DNA from: Actinidia chinensis
Taxonomy: Eukaryota > Streptophyta > Magnoliopsida > Ericales > Actinidiaceae
NCBI GenBank assembly: GCA_009663005.1
Contig: CM018895.1
Span: 5,667,350-5,677,349 of the forward strand
DNA: 10,000 bases
Direction: 5' to 3'
Of the stretch, positions 8,850-10,000 are shown piece after piece. Position 1 is the stretch's first letter. Every line of letters begins with the position of its first letter. The notes beneath the pieces are model-generated. The model worked only from the letters and a program-made list of their open reading frames with translations. It was not told where the DNA came from and ran no database searches. The translations under genes were made by a program, and so were the position numbers.

Positions 8850-8897
8850 AAGGTGAACCCTAGGGTTTCCTTTGTCATCGTCGCTCGACTATATAAA
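8850..8897 (+). promoter_or_regulatory. Plant promoter: palindromic telo-box and TATA box
   Basis: The palindrome AACCCTAGGGTT (8856-8867) contains the telo-box motif AAACCCTA on the minus strand (8861-8868). It is followed 22 bases later by TATATAAA (8890-8897). Telo-box plus TATA close to the start site is typical of plant genes for ribosomal proteins, translation factors and small nucleolar RNAs. Transcription would begin near 8920-8930. The gene it drives is not identified. Confidence 0.55.
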
Positions 8898-8921
8898 CTC
8901 ATCAGCGCCGCAATCGTTAGC

Positions 8922-8965
8922 CAGTTTTCTTCAGTTCAAGAGAACCCACGATCCCTCTCTGCAAG
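8922..8965 (+). other. Probable 5' leader exon ending at a splice donor
   Basis: About 25-35 bases after the TATA box a pyrimidine-rich leader begins. It ends in GCAAG followed by GTTAGATC (donor GT at 8966-8967), a good plant 5' splice-site match, and the sequence that follows is T-rich as plant introns are. There is no ATG in the leader, so this would be a non-coding first exon. Both ends are inferred from motifs only. Confidence 0.35.
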
Positions 8966-9438
8966 GTTAGATCTTTCTATTTATTTTCTGCGTATGTGAG
9001 TTTCCATGGGTTTACGTTTCTGAGTCGCTCTTTTGAAGTTTGTTTATTTAATCTTAGAGAGTTTGTCAGCAGTTTAGGTGACGAAAATTATACCATCAAA
9101 CTCTGAAACCTACAGAGCTTGTTGATGTTTTCCAAATCATTAATCCCCGAGCCTTTGTTTCCAAATCCTTTGAAACACATTTTTTGGCAACAAATTAGAG
9201 TCTCTGATGCGCTCTATCCCGTAGCGTTTTCAGCGCTGTACGTTGCCTATAGCGAAACGAAGCGGAGATTCTGGCATTTGACTTCTGTTTTTGCACCAGG
9301 CTTATGCATTCAGATGCTTTCACATTTTAATCCTTCTTTTTCATTCTCTGGTTGTGACTCGAGTATTAATCAAGGAATGTTGTGTTTCTTGTTGTCAATT
9401 TGGGACTTAATTCATGAGTTAGGTATGTTTTGAAAAAT
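8966..9438 (+). other. Probable intron or untranslated region after the leader exon
   Basis: The first hundred bases are T-rich and end in GTCAGCAG (9065-9072), a possible splice acceptor that would give a short intron of about 107 bases. Alternatively the intron runs further right. An open frame with an ATG at 9125 runs to a stop at 9431-9433 (102 codons). It matches no family I know and its amino-acid make-up (F, L and S-rich, no repeated motif) is unremarkable. I do not call it a gene. If the acceptor at 9072 is used, it would be the first candidate coding exon. Confidence 0.25.
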
Positions 9439-9454
9439 GTTGTCAATTTGGGAC
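9391..9454. repeat. Short tandem duplication next to the plastid insertion
   Basis: The 16-mer GTTGTCAATTTGGGAC occurs at 9391-9406 and again at 9439-9454, 48 bases apart, and each copy is followed within about 10 bases by TTCATG. This suggests a local duplication of roughly 48 bases that has since diverged. It lies just left of the plastid-derived segment. Confidence 0.75.
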
Positions 9455-9504
9455 CTGGGTTCATGTATCGACACGAGCCCTCTTCTTGAAGAAAAAAATG
9501 TGGC

Positions 9505-9747
9505 GACCCACAAATGGATTTTGGTTAGAATCATCAGGAGAAAAAATCAAATAATTCTGTTGATACATTTGAGTAATTAAACGTTTCACAATTAGTAAGC
9601 TGAATTTATTGTCATAATCCTCATTTTCCAACAAAGTTGATCTATTTAAACCATTATCATGAGCTAGAACATAAATATACTCCTGAAAAAATAGTGATAA
9701 CGAAATGTGTTGCTTATCCAGTTCTAAATATCTTTTGAATTCCTCAT
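9505..9747 (-). pseudogene. matK: 5' fragment of plastid matK (group II intron maturase), nuclear copy
   Basis: Plastid matK encodes the maturase that helps splice group II introns. Read on the minus strand from 9747 leftwards, the segment gives [10 protein letters not shown], then [30 protein letters not shown] and D-S-N-Q-N-P-F. These are N-terminal matK blocks in the correct order. Only about 80 of the roughly 500 residues are present; similarity stops near 9505. At the start the usual ATG-GAG-GAA is ATG-AGG-AAT (ATG at 9747-9745), an apparent one-base loss that puts the normal start out of frame. The region between L-E-L-D and F-Q-E-Y looks a few codons short. Truncation, frameshift and nuclear-type surroundings indicate a nuclear plastid insertion and not the plastome. 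Confidence 0.85.
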
Positions 9748-9825
9748 TTGAAATAAAATAGAACCAAAGATAGAAGATTTTTAGGGTTATTATGAATTCA
9801 TAGTGTGACACTGTCAAAACAGGTA
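9748..9825 (-). other. trnK-UUU intron sequence upstream of matK (same plastid insertion)
   Basis: In plastids matK lies inside the trnK intron. The minus-strand sequence just before the matK start contains TGTCACACTATGAATTCAT and ATAACC, then CTTTGGTTCTATTTTATTTC. This resembles the conserved leader found there in flowering plants. The insertion therefore extends beyond matK to at least about 9820. The right junction is uncertain, and no trnK 5' exon is visible in the window. Confidence 0.6.
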
Positions 9826-9864
9826 TTTGGTAGTAAGGTGAAAAAATAGACGTCTGTACTTGCT

Positions 9865-9870
9865 TTTATT
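9865..9870 (-). terminator. Possible polyadenylation signal AATAAA
   Basis: AATAAA on the minus strand, 43 bases downstream of the TAA at 9914. This fits a short 3' untranslated region of the possible gene at the right edge. The hexamer is common by chance in AT-rich DNA. Confidence 0.25.
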
Positions 9871-9913
9871 TCATTTTATGTATATTAGAGGTATTCATTT
9901 GGCCGATCTGGAG

Positions 9914-10000
9914 TTAAGCCAGCTCGCTACCTTTAATAGGTGCCCATTCTTTGGCCACTGGATCGTTGCAGCCACCCTTGTCCAGACTGGCCATTAGATC
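9914..10000 (-). CDS. Possible 3' end of an unidentified gene (runs off the right edge)
   Basis: The minus strand is open from the window edge to a TAA stop at 9916-9914, 28 codons. The translation (D-L-M-A-S-L-D-K-G-G at the edge, A-P-I-K-G-S-E-L-A at the end) is rich in Ala, Gly, Lys and acidic residues and unlike the surrounding AT-rich frames, which suggests real coding sequence. I do not recognise the protein. An AATAAA lies 43 bases past the stop. The length is too short to exclude chance, and a plus-strand frame also spans the region (ATG at 9878 to a stop at 9995-9997, 39 codons). Confidence 0.3.
   Translation of the reverse strand, partial: DLMASLDKGGCNDPVAKEWAPIKGSELA

Noticed and set aside
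9075..9113. Possible box C/D small nucleolar RNA: TAGGT, GTGACGA (C-like box), CTGA (D box), ACCTA closing stem
   Set aside because: Only about 18 bases separate the two boxes, far too short for a plant C/D snoRNA, and the C box has a mismatch. It is tempting because telo-box promoters also drive snoRNAs, but the geometry does not fit.
9125..9433. 102-codon plus-strand open frame after the promoter
   Set aside because: No recognisable family or motif, and its start depends on an unproven splice site. It may simply be intron or untranslated sequence; it is described in the intron/UTR entry and not called as a gene.

Overview
The window reads as nuclear DNA of a flowering plant. Four things support this: a long decayed Ty3/gypsy chromovirus-type retrotransposon with a long terminal repeat; AT-rich spacers with simple repeats; a plant-style promoter with a telo-box and TATA box; and a short piece of plastid DNA (start of matK plus the trnK intron before it) inserted near the right end. 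No intact protein-coding gene can be read. There are no operons, ribosome binding sites or CRISPR arrays, and no tRNA or rRNA gene was recognised by eye.

Layout. Positions 1-6882 (+ strand) hold one retrotransposon copy. Its gag, protease, reverse transcriptase, RNase H, integrase and chromodomain follow each other in the usual order, but the reading frame jumps often and carries many stops, so every domain is annotated as a pseudogene. A purine-rich tract at 4799-4813 is followed by a long 3' LTR (about 4814-6882) with GA-rich tracts, a TATA box and a TA/TG microsatellite. The 5' LTR and primer-binding site are not recognised in the window; they are either left of base 1 or lost.

Positions 6883-7630 are AT-rich spacer without a gene. 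Positions 7635-8080 are less AT-rich, with a TATA box at 7937-7946, and look like a solo LTR or a stray promoter. Positions 8140-8750 are again AT-rich spacer with a poly(A) run and a perfect 18-bp palindrome.

Positions 8755-8965 look like a promoter: two 33-bp repeats that can form hairpins, a palindromic telo-box, a TATA box, then a short leader ending in an AG/GT splice-donor match. This layout is common for plant genes of the translation apparatus, but no coding exon follows that I recognise. Positions 9505-9825 (- strand) are the plastid-derived fragment, broken at the matK start by an apparent one-base loss. The last 87 bases carry an open minus-strand frame ending in a stop, followed by an AATAAA; it may be the tail of a gene lying to the right.

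The parts do not form a pathway. The window is a layered record of a retroelement, a plastid insertion and possible edges of neighbouring genes. I found no convincing new biological system. The most useful leads are the promoter without an obvious gene, the plastid insertion directly downstream of it, and the unidentified open frame at the right edge.
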